From Lachnospiraceae bacterium UBA938 (lineage in GTDB: Bacteria > Bacillota > Clostridia > Lachnospirales > Lachnospiraceae): DNA of 64,000 nt. Numbering within the stretch: position 1 is the first letter of the stretch; each line of letters begins with the position of its first letter. Under the pieces are notes generated by a model. The model was given only the letters and a program-made list of their open reading frames with translations, had not been told where the DNA came from and made no database searches. This document shows positions 16,372-24,641 of this stretch, in pieces. The DNA lies in NCBI GenBank assembly GCA_002293475.1, contig DBDG01000007.1, positions 3,480-67,479 of the forward strand, written 5' to 3'. The position numbers and the translations under genes were made by a program.

Positions 16372-18543
16372 TTACACAGTCTCATACCACCCCAGCTCGC
16401 CCCCATCCAAATCAACGATCCGCCGACAGCCACCCCCGTCATACACAACCGTAGTCTGAGGCCGATCACTATTATTACAGACGCAATAACGCCCACTATC
16501 CGGATAAGCATGCACATCGACCGCCGGATTCTCCGAAAACCACCGGTACAACTGATCTTCCGCATGGGAACACCACAGTATTGCCCGATGCAAAAGCCTA
16601 GCATTTTCCGCACTGTAAGGCAGTCCGCTCATGTAGACCGTCCGTCCGGCTACGTATTCATTGGCCGCCAACAGCACTTCCTTATCCCTTTGAACCAGAA
16701 CCGAAGTGCCGGCATAAGCATAGACGCTTCCCGCTGTCTCGCCGAAGTCAATGTCCGTCATGACGCCGTCGGTAATGAAGTGGGGCTTTTCTTCCCAGTT
16801 GTACTTATCATACCCCAAGGTAAAGCCGGTTTCCTTTTCCACGCCCAGCGCCTGCCCCAGCTGCAGATAGCGTCCCTGCCACTGGTACCCCGACGGTTCA
16901 CCGACTCCGATAAAGCCGCCGCCGCCGGCGATAAAGCCGCGGATGGCAGTAACGATGGCCGGGTCTTGCCAGTATGCCCCGCCGGTATGGGCGGTGTTCC
17001 CGGCACCGATATTAAGAATAACGTCTATGTTATCCAAGATGCTAGGCTCAGCCAAGATGTCGTCAAAGCCGATAAACGACACGGCATAGGGAGCCCCGGA
17101 GAGAATCTCCACCACCCCGGCATAGCTATAATTCTGCTTCTGATATAGGGCATGGTGCACCATATGGCAGCCCCAGGAACGAGCTTTGCCCCAGCAGTTC
17201 AAAACGGCGACCCGCTTAAAGCAAAAGGGAGCGGCGCCTTTGACATTGTCATAAAAAGTACGGAATTCATTGCATATCTTCTCTACATATTCCACGAAAT
17301 CAGGGAACTCCAAGGCCAGTTTCAGGTAGCCGCCATAACCGATCCGGTCGATCGGACTCCGCATAATGGCACGGCGGGCACAGAGCCAGTTTTCTTTGGC
17401 TTCGCGGCCGGGGTCGCCGCCCTCATGGAACGTGTCCGGAAAAAAATAGGGTAGCAGCCGGCCTTCGGTATATTCAACTCCCTTGATGTCGCTGATCAGC
17501 CGCAGCGTGCTGCCGTTGCCGACACTGCCGACCACCGCGTCTAAGCCGATCACGGCAAATTCCTCCATATAAGGTTCCGTTCCGATAAAATGGTCACCCA
17601 GAAACATCATCGCTTCCTTGCCGAACTCGTGGGTAATATCCACCAGCTCCTTGGCCAAGGCGGCCACCTCGCGGCGCTGGAAGGCCATAAAATCTTTATA
17701 TTCTTTGGTCGGGACACGGTACTGGTTATTATAATACCCCTGATCTATGATATATTCGGCCCGGAAAGGATAGCCGGCCTCCCGCTCGAACTGTTCCAAG
17801 ATATAAGGACTGACGGAGGCCGAATAACCATACCAGTCGACATATTTTTCCCGTTTTAGCTCGTCAAAGACTAAAGTAAACTGATGAAAAAAGGTTGTGA
17901 AGCGAACCACGTCAACATGTGGATTATCCGTCAGGAACTTCCGCAGGCGTTCCTTTGAAAAAGCCTTTGTCTGGGGCTGACGGACATCGAAGGTGATCTG
18001 CGGCTCAAAATCCTGCCAGTCATTGATCACCGCATTGTACATATGAACCGGATCCCAGATCAGATAAGCCAGGAAGCTCACGGTATATTCATGAAAAAGC
18101 CGCGGGGCTTCAATAACGACACAGCCGTTTTCTTCCTGATAATTCCAGCGGTCGGCGGCCACCAATTCACCGGTAGTCCGGTCGATTACTTCCCACCAGC
18201 GCTTACAGTCGTCACGGCTGTTTACCTGGACGAGCTGCCCGCTGATGCCATCCAGCAGCCGGATAGACAGCTCCTCCGCTTGTGCGGTGTGAAATGCCGT
18301 CATCAAGTAGCATTGCTGGATTTCTTCCGGATGGGCTTTGGCCCAGTCATTGTCTTTTCTGGTCGTATAATAAGTGGCATATATCTTGGCACCGCTTTCC
18401 TTAAGGCGGACAGGAAACTCTGTCCCGTCACAGTCACGGATCGCATCGGCCCCCCAGCGCTTCATCATTTCCAGTGTCTGAGGGATGATATCCATATCGG
18501 TCGGTATCGTGACCCGCCCGGTTGATTTTGTTGAAGTCGTCAT
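16372..18543 (-). CDS. 1,3-beta-galactosyl-N-acetylhexosamine phosphorylase (GH112)
   Basis: A cytoplasmic phosphorylase that cleaves galacto-N-biose or lacto-N-biose with phosphate to give galactose 1-phosphate and GalNAc or GlcNAc, allowing growth on mucin and milk glycans. 723 residues, the usual length for GH112. The opening GRVTIPTDMD and RWGADAIRDCDGTEFP are family hallmarks; a barrel with VDWYGYSASVSPYILEQFER and a C-terminal GATase-like segment (LNIGAGNTAHTGGAYW) follow. It is the last gene of a minus-strand operon with two permeases and a binding lipoprotein, which would supply the disaccharide. Preference for Gal-beta-1,3-GalNAc or -GlcNAc cannot be read from the sequence. Confidence 0.95.
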   Translation of the reverse strand: MTTSTKSTGRVTIPTDMDIIPQTLEMMKRWGADAIRDCDGTEFPVRLKESGAKIYATYYTTRKDNDWAKAHPEEIQQCYLMTAFHTAQAEELSIRLLDGISGQLVQVNSRDDCKRWWEVIDRTTGELVAADRWNYQEENGCVVIEAPRLFHEYTVSFLAYLIWDPVHMYNAVINDWQDFEPQITFDVRQPQTKAFSKERLRKFLTDNPHVDVVRFTTFFHQFTLVFDELKREKYVDWYGYSASVSPYILEQFEREAGYPFRAEYIIDQGYYNNQYRVPTKEYKDFMAFQRREVAALAKELVDITHEFGKEAMMFLGDHFIGTEPYMEEFAVIGLDAVVGSVGNGSTLRLISDIKGVEYTEGRLLPYFFPDTFHEGGDPGREAKENWLCARRAIMRSPIDRIGYGGYLKLALEFPDFVEYVEKICNEFRTFYDNVKGAAPFCFKRVAVLNCWGKARSWGCHMVHHALYQKQNYSYAGVVEILSGAPYAVSFIGFDDILAEPSILDNIDVILNIGAGNTAHTGGAYWQDPAIVTAIRGFIAGGGGFIGVGEPSGYQWQGRYLQLGQALGVEKETGFTLGYDKYNWEEKPHFITDGVMTDIDFGETAGSVYAYAGTSVLVQRDKEVLLAANEYVAGRTVYMSGLPYSAENARLLHRAILWCSHAEDQLYRWFSENPAVDVHAYPDSGRYCVCNNSDRPQTTVVYDGGGCRRIVDLDGGELGWYETV

Positions 18544-18567
18544 ATTACACCTCTTATTATTTTACGC

Positions 18568-18762
18568 TCAATGTTTTTCATTGCGGTTAAAGCCTCTATT
18601 ATAAATATACAATAAGGAAAGCAGGCCGCCCAAGCCGAGCAGCATCCGCCCAAACGAAAACCAGCTGATATCTCTTTGTCCGCCGATGACAAGATACATA
18701 CAGACTATAAACCCGAGGGCTGCCAAGATTCCTCCCCATATTTTCATGCGATATTCGTTCAT
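18568..18762 (-). CDS. Small two-segment membrane protein in the GH112 operon
   Basis: 64 residues with two hydrophobic stretches (GGILAALGFIVCMYLVIGG and FGRMLLGLGGLLSLLYIY) and charged ends. GGTGGAT just before the ATG is an acceptable ribosome binding site. It sits 8 bases after the permease stop and 24 bases before the phosphorylase start, so it is co-transcribed with the transport genes. I do not recognise a function; an accessory role to the permease or simple hitch-hiking are both possible. Confidence 0.75.
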   Translation of the reverse strand: MNEYRMKIWGGILAALGFIVCMYLVIGGQRDISWFSFGRMLLGLGGLLSLLYIYNRGFNRNEKH

Positions 18763-18770
18763 ATATCCAC

Positions 18771-19643
18771 CTATCCTTTCAATCCGCCCAGTGTCATCCC
18801 CTGTGTCAGCTTCTTCTGAACAAAAATATAGAGGATCAGGGTGGGAAGCATGACAATCACCAAGCCCGCATACATCTGTCCGTACTGAGCCGCCGACCGG
18901 AACCCTTTGGTCAGATTCATCAGTCCTACCGGCAGGGTTCTCGCCCCGTTCGGTTCGTTGAGCAAGGTCATAGCCAGTATGTATTCATTCCAGAAGGAGA
19001 GAAAATTGAACAGAATAACCGTTACAATACTGGGCTGTGCCATCGGCAGGATCACCCTCACCATGGACTTAAAATAACCTGCCCCATCTACATAGGCCGC
19101 CTCTTCAAACTCATGAGGCAGGGTGGAAAGATAACTGGAAAGCAGATAAATGGTAAACGGCAGGGCTGTCGAGGCATACACCAGCGCCAGGACAAATAAG
19201 TTATTTAAAAAGATACCGCTGCCAATCAGCGGCCGCAAAGCTCTGTCACCGTCGACCAGCATCAGGAAGATCGGAACCACGATATAGTTCATATTGATAA
19301 ACAGGCCGGCCATAAACATAACATTTAATATCTTGATGCCCCGGAAATGAAAGCGGGACAGGGCATAGGCCGCCGGCAAGGCAATGATCAGCAGCAGGAT
19401 GATCCCAATGGCCGTCACTACTACCGAATTCATAAAATAATCGCCCATCTGGGCTTCATTCCAAGCACCGGCAAAATTCTGAATCCAGAGTTTTGCTGGT
19501 AAAGCCCAGGGATTCCGGTAGAACTCACTGTTCTGCTTCACACTGGCCATAAACACCCAGAACACCGGCACTACTACCGTAATCGCCAGCACGCTCAGAA
19601 CGATATACATACAAACTTTACTTAAATTATTGGATTTACGCAT
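18771..19643 (-). CDS. ABC sugar transporter permease, MalG type
   Basis: 290 residues with six predicted membrane segments, the second permease of a CUT1 carbohydrate importer. The EAA loop that contacts the ATPase is EEAAYVDGAGYFKSMVRVIL followed by PMAQP. The C-terminal QKKLTQGMTLGGLKG is typical of MalG/MsmG proteins. It pairs with the permease 41 bases upstream. Context with the GH112 phosphorylase makes galacto-N-biose/lacto-N-biose the likely substrate. No ATPase gene is nearby; Firmicute CUT1 systems commonly borrow a shared MsmK-type ATPase. Confidence 0.93.
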   Translation of the reverse strand: MRKSNNLSKVCMYIVLSVLAITVVVPVFWVFMASVKQNSEFYRNPWALPAKLWIQNFAGAWNEAQMGDYFMNSVVVTAIGIILLLIIALPAAYALSRFHFRGIKILNVMFMAGLFINMNYIVVPIFLMLVDGDRALRPLIGSGIFLNNLFVLALVYASTALPFTIYLLSSYLSTLPHEFEEAAYVDGAGYFKSMVRVILPMAQPSIVTVILFNFLSFWNEYILAMTLLNEPNGARTLPVGLMNLTKGFRSAAQYGQMYAGLVIVMLPTLILYIFVQKKLTQGMTLGGLKG

Positions 19644-19684
19644 AATTATACCTCTTTTCGCTATATGGACTTATAATCAGTAGT

Positions 19685-20578
19685 TTAAAATTCCAGATGT
19701 TCCCGTCTGGTAATCCCATTCAGGATTCCCGAAAGAGCAAAGGAAAATATAAATACGACCACACAGATGGCCATACCATAACCATAACTTGAATTGGTAT
19801 AGGCCTGCTTGTACATATAACTAAGGAAAACTTCCGAAGAACTGTTCGGCCCGCCGTCGGTCATCGCCTTGACAATCGTAAAGGACAGGTTGATCGTGCT
19901 GATAATAAAAAACGTCAGGGTCGTGCGTAGATTAGTCCATATCAAGGGCAGCGTAATCGTAAAAAACTGCCGAGGATGGGTGGCACCTTCCAGATCCGCA
20001 CATTCATACAGGCTTTCCGGAACCGAAGACATACTGGCCATATACATGACCATGTAATAGCCGATAGCCTGCCAGATCATCGCGACCGCTACAGAAAATA
20101 TAATGATCTTCTGATTACCCAGCCAGTAGATCGGCTCGGCTTCGGGCGAACGAAAGATCGCTAGGATCGAATTGAGCAGTCCCTGCGCCGGATCATAGAT
20201 GGCACTGAAGATATTCGATACCACTACAATCGACAGGATGTTGGGGATGTAGAAGATGATCCGGTAAAGACTCTTGCCGCGTAGCTTCTCCCTAGTCAGG
20301 ATGGCCGCAAAGACCAACGCCATTCCTAAAGTAAATACACTGACAAGGACAATCAGCAAGACAGTGTTCTGCATCGAGCGCAGAAAATTATTATCCTCGA
20401 TCAAAAGCTGGAAATTATTAAAACCGACAAAACTTTTCTTGGATGTAAAACCGCCCCATTTATATAATGACATTCGGAACACGCTGAGGGTGGGATAGAC
20501 CATGAATATCAAAAACAGTACTACCGCCGGGAAAAGACAAAAAAAGATAAAACGATTGCGTCCTTTGCGTCTGCTCAT
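19685..20578 (-). CDS. ABC sugar transporter permease, MalF/UgpA type
   Basis: 297 residues from the chosen start, six membrane segments, first permease of the CUT1 importer. The EAA loop reads YECADLEGATHPRQFFTITL, and the N-terminal FCLFPAVVLFLIFMVYPTLS is the usual first segment. An in-frame ATG at 20653 would add 25 residues, but AAAGGAGG six bases before ATG 20578 clearly marks the real start. The longer version would read through a GC-rich hairpin (ATGGCGGC/GCCGCCAT) that lies between the binding protein and permease genes. Confidence 0.93.
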   Translation of the reverse strand: MSRRKGRNRFIFFCLFPAVVLFLIFMVYPTLSVFRMSLYKWGGFTSKKSFVGFNNFQLLIEDNNFLRSMQNTVLLIVLVSVFTLGMALVFAAILTREKLRGKSLYRIIFYIPNILSIVVVSNIFSAIYDPAQGLLNSILAIFRSPEAEPIYWLGNQKIIIFSVAVAMIWQAIGYYMVMYMASMSSVPESLYECADLEGATHPRQFFTITLPLIWTNLRTTLTFFIISTINLSFTIVKAMTDGGPNSSSEVFLSYMYKQAYTNSSYGYGMAICVVVFIFSFALSGILNGITRREHLEF

Positions 20579-20589
20579 GCCGGGCCTCC

Positions 20590-20685
20590 TTTGAGAAATG
20601 GCGGCAGACAAAGCCGCCGCCGCCATATCATTATTGTAATATACTTGTGTCATTAAGTTTTTCAGCTATAGCTGATGCGCTGAAA
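20590..20685 (-). promoter_or_regulatory. Intercistronic hairpins between binding-protein and permease genes
   Basis: Two inverted repeats: TTTCAGC/GCTGAAA (20660-20685) just after the binding-protein stop, and a GC-rich ATGGCGGC/GCCGCCAT stem before the permease ribosome binding site. Such structures in sugar ABC operons usually protect or partly terminate the upstream message, giving more binding protein than permease; that role is inferred here. Confidence 0.5.
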
Positions 20686-20698
20686 CTCATGCACCTAA

Positions 20699-22108
20699 CT
20701 ATTCTACCAAAGCATCCCGTAATCTGTCATTGGCTTCGATAATCTCAGCCTGCCATTCTTCCTGGGACTTGTCGCCGGAAACAAGGCTGTTGACCGGATC
20801 AAAGAATGCGGTGTTAGGTGATAAACCTTCTACTGCTTCGGTGGTGGCAAAGCCGCCTACCGCTGCAACTGATTGTTCGAAAGTAGCATTGAAAAGTCTC
20901 TTCTGGCTGTCAGCAGGCAGGAAGTCATTGGCGCCGACGATCGAAATCGAGGCATCATACTCACCAAAGATAGCTGCGGCGGCATCGCTGTAAAGATAGC
21001 TCAGCCAAAGTTTCGCCAGATCCTGGTTCACGGCATCAGCCGGAATCCATGCCTGATCAAAATAGGTGTAGCAGTAACGGTCGCCGCCGGCGCTGACTGA
21101 CGGTAATGCCATGAAGCCATACTCAAATCCGTCGGCTTTGGGAGCATCCTGCATCTCACCTACAAACCATGTGCCACAAGGAATAAACAGAGCTTTGTTA
21201 TCCAGCAGAAGCTGCTGATTCTTTAAGTAATTATCGCCATTGGCATTGGCCGGAACCGAAGGATCGGTATAGGAAGCCAGTTTGGTCATAATATCAAGTA
21301 CTTGCGTACCTTCTGCTGTTTCCCAGATACCTTCTTCAAAGCTGGTTGCCCGGGCAAAGAAATCCGGACCGCCGACAGAATTTAGCAGGGCATAGAACAA
21401 TGCGTCAAAATATCCTGCTGTCGGGTAAGCAAACAGGGCAATGCCTTCTTCGGCGGCCTGATCGCCTAATGCCCACATCTCATCCCAAGTCGTGGGAACG
21501 CTCCAGCCTTTTTCGGTAAACAGGGCGGCATTGTAGAACAGCCCGCAGGGATCATAGAACGTAGGGGTCAGATAAGGCCTTCCATCGGGATAGGGCGTGG
21601 TTAACGAGTTTCCGATAAAGCCGGGGATGATCTTATCAGCTACCGTGACTGATTCGCCGGGAACGGTCATCGTCATTAAATCAGAAAGATCTGCCAAGGC
21701 ATTGTCTTTGATCATCGTTTCGGTAAGTGCCAGCGGACGGCCGGTAGCAAGATGAACTACATCCGGGAATTCGCCTGCCTGCATGCTGGGACTGATTACA
21801 TCTTCGATATTCATATCAATAACTAGTTCCACGGCAACGTCGGGATAAACAGCATTAAAGCCTTCTACTAAAGCCGGCCATAATGCGCCGTATGCGCCTT
21901 CCAATGCGGCTATTTGCAGATTGCCGCTCGGGCCGGCCGGTTCTTCCGGTTCTGCCGGTTCTTCCGGCGTAGTGTCCGGTTCAACCACATCCTCTACCGG
22001 TGCCTCGGTCGGCGTTGTTTCTGCTTCTTCCGGTGTCGTACCGCATCCGGCTAAAAGTCCTGCCATTAAGAATACCGACAAGAGTAAGCATATAACTTTT
22101 TTCAACAT
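20699..22108 (-). CDS. Extracellular sugar-binding lipoprotein of ABC transporter
   Basis: 469 residues. The signal peptide MLKKVICLLLSVFLMAGLLA ends in a lipobox cysteine (LAGC), so the mature protein is lipid-anchored outside the membrane. A Pro/Glu/Thr-rich linker of about 40 residues separates the anchor from a family 1 solute-binding fold (LEGFN...YPDVAVELV; PTFYDPCGLFYNAALFTEKG; PTTWDEMWALGDQA). It would deliver galacto-N-biose/lacto-N-biose to the two permeases. First gene of the operon, with AAAGGAGG before the ATG. Confidence 0.94.
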   Translation of the reverse strand: MLKKVICLLLSVFLMAGLLAGCGTTPEEAETTPTEAPVEDVVEPDTTPEEPAEPEEPAGPSGNLQIAALEGAYGALWPALVEGFNAVYPDVAVELVIDMNIEDVISPSMQAGEFPDVVHLATGRPLALTETMIKDNALADLSDLMTMTVPGESVTVADKIIPGFIGNSLTTPYPDGRPYLTPTFYDPCGLFYNAALFTEKGWSVPTTWDEMWALGDQAAEEGIALFAYPTAGYFDALFYALLNSVGGPDFFARATSFEEGIWETAEGTQVLDIMTKLASYTDPSVPANANGDNYLKNQQLLLDNKALFIPCGTWFVGEMQDAPKADGFEYGFMALPSVSAGGDRYCYTYFDQAWIPADAVNQDLAKLWLSYLYSDAAAAIFGEYDASISIVGANDFLPADSQKRLFNATFEQSVAAVGGFATTEAVEGLSPNTAFFDPVNSLVSGDKSQEEWQAEIIEANDRLRDALVE

Positions 22109-22447
22109 AATAATCCTCCTTTAATATAGTTTCGGCATGCAATAGAACATTGCTACCTTGTATAAATCAATCATAATATCATGCCACTATAAAATATATA
22201 TGCATGTTGCCATTTATTATAAATATCTTGCTTTATCAATATGTTTGATATATAATAAACCAATAAAAAAAAGATATATATATATTACATATCTGTTTTT
22301 CCTTTATTGATATTGTACATTTTAGGCAAACGACCGCCATGTCGTTTGGGTATTTTACCATAAAAAAAAAGACCGTCCGAAAATAGCAGCGCGCAATAAT
22401 TTATAAAATATTGCTCAACTGCTGACTCGGAGGATGACAGGGGGATC
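22109..22447. promoter_or_regulatory. Divergent control region of the GH112 locus
   Basis: 339 bases, very AT-rich, between the transporter operon and the AraC gene. Two inverted repeats stand out: TATCAA-TATGT-TTGATA (22234-22250) and CAAACGAC-CGCCAT-GTCGTTTG (22327-22348), either of which could be the AraC operator or a leader hairpin. TTGATA on the minus strand near 22239 could be a -35 box, but no convincing -10 lies at the right distance, so I do not call promoters here. Confidence 0.5.
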
Positions 22448-23290
22448 ATGATGGGTTATGTTCAATATGAAATCGACAGTTATTTTGACAGGCCTGACTG
22501 TAAGCTGCTTTATGTGACCCAGTCCACATATGACACGGACTGGCGAAGTTTCCCGCACGCCCATTACTTTACCGAGCTTTTCTATGTGCTAAGCGGCAGT
22601 GGCACCTTTCATGTGGAAGACGAACGCTTTTCCGTACAAAAAGGCAGCCTTGTCCTGATCAATCCCCATGTCCGGCATACCGAAAGCTCATCGGCCGAAA
22701 AACCGCTTGAGTATATCGTCCTAGGAATCGAAGGAATCCGCTTCGTATTCGACGAAGCGCTCCAGAATTATCGAAACTTTAATGAAATATCCGCCTACCC
22801 GGCACCACATGCGTTGCTGCGGCAGATGGAAAAAGAAATGCGCCAAAAAAAGCCTTATTATGAAAAGATTTGCCAAAGCATGCTGGAACTGATCCTGATC
22901 AATCTGATGCGCAGCTCCGACTTTGAATTTGCCCTCACGCCGCCCCAGCATATTTCCAACGAATGTAATATGGTGAAGCAATACATCGACAGCCATCTAC
23001 AGGATAACATCAACCTGGATCTCTTATCCAAAGTTACCCACTTAAATAAATTTTACCTGTCCCATAAGTTTACCGAAGAACTGGGCATCTCGATCATTAA
23101 CTACCTATTGGAAAAACGCATCCAGAACGGCAAGGAGCTCTTGCGCAATACCGACCTTAGGATTTCCATGATTGCCCAGCTATGTGGGTTTTCCTCCCAA
23201 AGCTATTTTACCCAAGCCTTTACCAAATCCACCGGCATCGGCCCGGTCAAATACCGGGACGCTATGCGGCTGCGCCCGGAGAGCCTTTAA
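22448..23290 (+). CDS. AraC family transcriptional regulator
   Basis: 280 residues. An N-terminal cupin-type sensor (FRVEDERF-like stretch FHVEDERFSVQKGSLVLINP, then HVRHTE) is followed by the C-terminal double helix-turn-helix (VKQYIDSHLQDNINLDLLSK; HLNKFYLSHKF; MIAQLCGFSSQSYFTQAFTK). It is transcribed away from the binding-protein/permease/phosphorylase operon and is almost certainly its sugar-responsive regulator, probably an activator. AGGGGGATC precedes two adjacent ATG codons (22448 and 22451); either may be used. Confidence 0.92.
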   Translation: MMGYVQYEIDSYFDRPDCKLLYVTQSTYDTDWRSFPHAHYFTELFYVLSGSGTFHVEDERFSVQKGSLVLINPHVRHTESSSAEKPLEYIVLGIEGIRFVFDEALQNYRNFNEISAYPAPHALLRQMEKEMRQKKPYYEKICQSMLELILINLMRSSDFEFALTPPQHISNECNMVKQYIDSHLQDNINLDLLSKVTHLNKFYLSHKFTEELGISIINYLLEKRIQNGKELLRNTDLRISMIAQLCGFSSQSYFTQAFTKSTGIGPVKYRDAMRLRPESL

Positions 23291-23325
23291 AGGAACCGGA
23301 ACCTCGACCGTCATCCTCTGAAGGC

Positions 23326-23421
23326 TTACCACTGAATAACTGTTGTTCCCCATGTTAAGCCTGCGCCAAAGCCACATAGCATGATGATATCCCCCTTTTT
23401 AATAATCCCTTTCCTATTGCA
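23326..23421 (-). pseudogene. C-terminal fragment of 3-oxoacyl-ACP synthase III (FabH)
   Basis: The minus frame reads [14 protein letters not shown] then [16 protein letters not shown] and a stop at 23326-23328. [15 protein letters not shown] is the signature end of FabH. Only about 30 codons survive and nothing upstream continues the gene: the terminator of the 23480-24523 gene lies there. It is a dead remnant of a fatty-acid synthesis gene, kept between the AraC gene and the secreted repeat protein. Confidence 0.7.
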
Positions 23422-23427
23422 CAACAC

Positions 23428-23459
23428 AAAAAACCCCATCCTAGATAGGACGGGGTTTT
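23428..23459 (-). terminator. Rho-independent terminator of the secreted repeat protein gene
   Basis: AAAACCCC-TCCTA / TAGGA-GGGGTTTT, 13 pairs with one mismatch and a two-base loop, running on the minus strand into TTTTTTG. The A/T flanks make it potentially bidirectional, so it could also end the AraC transcript. Confidence 0.85.
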
Positions 23460-23479
23460 ACTGAATGAGGTTGATGATA

Positions 23480-24523
23480 TTAGTTCCCAGTGATGGAAAT
23501 AGCGTGCCAATAGGCATCGGAACCCCTGGCAAGGTTTACGTTGATCTTCTTACCGCTCACCAAGACTTTGCAGTTGATTAGACTGCTTACCTTGTCAAGC
23601 TTAATTTCCATTTTTCCATATTTAGTATCCAAATAAAGTATATTTTCATTTGAACTGCTGTTAACGGTTCCGCTGGCCGTCATAGTGACAGCATTATCAA
23701 TGCTCACTGATGATGAGCTGTCCTTTTCCCCCGCGATACCGACGGCATGCAGGTATGCATCTGAACCATGATAAAAAGTAACGGTCAGTTTTCTTCCATA
23801 TGTAAGAATCATGCCTCTGGTGGTATCGGCATTGCTGTCAATCTTAAACTGCATTTCACCGTCTTTAGTCGCCAGATATAGGAGATCTTCCTTGGTGCTC
23901 TTCGCTACCGTTCCTGACACCGTCATCGTAGCAACATTACCGTTTACAACATTACCGGCCGCAGCAGGCACGGCTGCCGCGATATCCGTTATGGTGATTG
24001 CATGCATATAGGCATCCGAGCCGCGCGAACAGGCTACGCTGTACTGCTTTCCCGCCACCAGCACAGCGCAGCCGCTCATATTGGTAGTCGGGTCAAGCTT
24101 GATCTGCATCTCGCCCTGAGGCGTATTCAGATACACGAGACTGTCGGTGGATTTGTCGCCGATGGTCCCGGTTACCGTATAAACCGATGTAGAATCCACG
24201 GTATATGTAGAAGACTGAACTTCGCTGGTAATCTTAACGGCATGAAGATATCCGTCTGAACCGTGAGAAACCGAAACATAGATTTTCTTATCCTTCAGTA
24301 ATATTTTGCAGGCACTGGTATCTGTGTCGCTATCCAGCTTGATCTCCATATTGCCCTCGCGGGTCGACAGTTTCAGCAGCTCAGATGTGGTTCCTGACGA
24401 GACCGTTCCATAAACCGTGGCAATGACTTCCTTGGCCTGCACGGTAAGCTGGCTTGACGGCATTATATATATCACCGGCGCAAGCAAGGCTAACAGGCAC
24501 AATATTATAATGCATTTTTTCAT
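23480..24523 (-). CDS. Secreted protein made of four tandem ~75-residue repeats
   Basis: 347 residues, family not recognised. After a signal peptide (IILCLLALLAPVIYIMPSS, cleavage probably after VQAKE) the whole protein is four copies of a beta-rich module. Each module has the order V-x-GTV, a Ser/Thr-rich turn, LLYLxTxxGEMQIKLD, a cysteine about seven residues later, a VLxxGK strand, and ends RGSDAYLHAxxIT. The GSDAY-x-HA block occurs in every copy. No lipobox or sortase motif, so it is probably released or wall-associated. Start 24523 is chosen for GGAGGAAG before the ATG; a TTG at 24538 is the alternative. Single gene with its own promoter and terminator. Confidence 0.75.
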   Translation of the reverse strand: MKKCIIILCLLALLAPVIYIMPSSQLTVQAKEVIATVYGTVSSGTTSELLKLSTREGNMEIKLDSDTDTSACKILLKDKKIYVSVSHGSDGYLHAVKITSEVQSSTYTVDSTSVYTVTGTIGDKSTDSLVYLNTPQGEMQIKLDPTTNMSGCAVLVAGKQYSVACSRGSDAYMHAITITDIAAAVPAAAGNVVNGNVATMTVSGTVAKSTKEDLLYLATKDGEMQFKIDSNADTTRGMILTYGRKLTVTFYHGSDAYLHAVGIAGEKDSSSSVSIDNAVTMTASGTVNSSSNENILYLDTKYGKMEIKLDKVSSLINCKVLVSGKKINVNLARGSDAYWHAISITGN

Positions 24524-24588
24524 AAACTCTTCCTCCAATTAATGCTTTAATCCTCTATAGGTTACCATAATTTTCTATTATGTTAACC

Positions 24589-24617
24589 ATTATAAAACAT
24601 TAGTTGTAGAAAATCAA
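24589..24617 (-). promoter_or_regulatory. Sigma-A type promoter of the secreted repeat protein gene
   Basis: TTGATT (24617-24612) and TATAAT (24594-24589) with a 17-base spacer on the minus strand, about 65 bases before the start codon. Confidence 0.7.
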
Positions 24618-24641
24618 TACATTTTATGGCCGTTTCCGGTT

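Noticed and set aside
16239..17148. Open plus-strand frames rich in Thr, Pro and His through the 16.25-16.37 kb tract
   Set aside because: They arise from the 15/16-bp repeat and then run antisense through the GH112 gene; no ribosome binding site.
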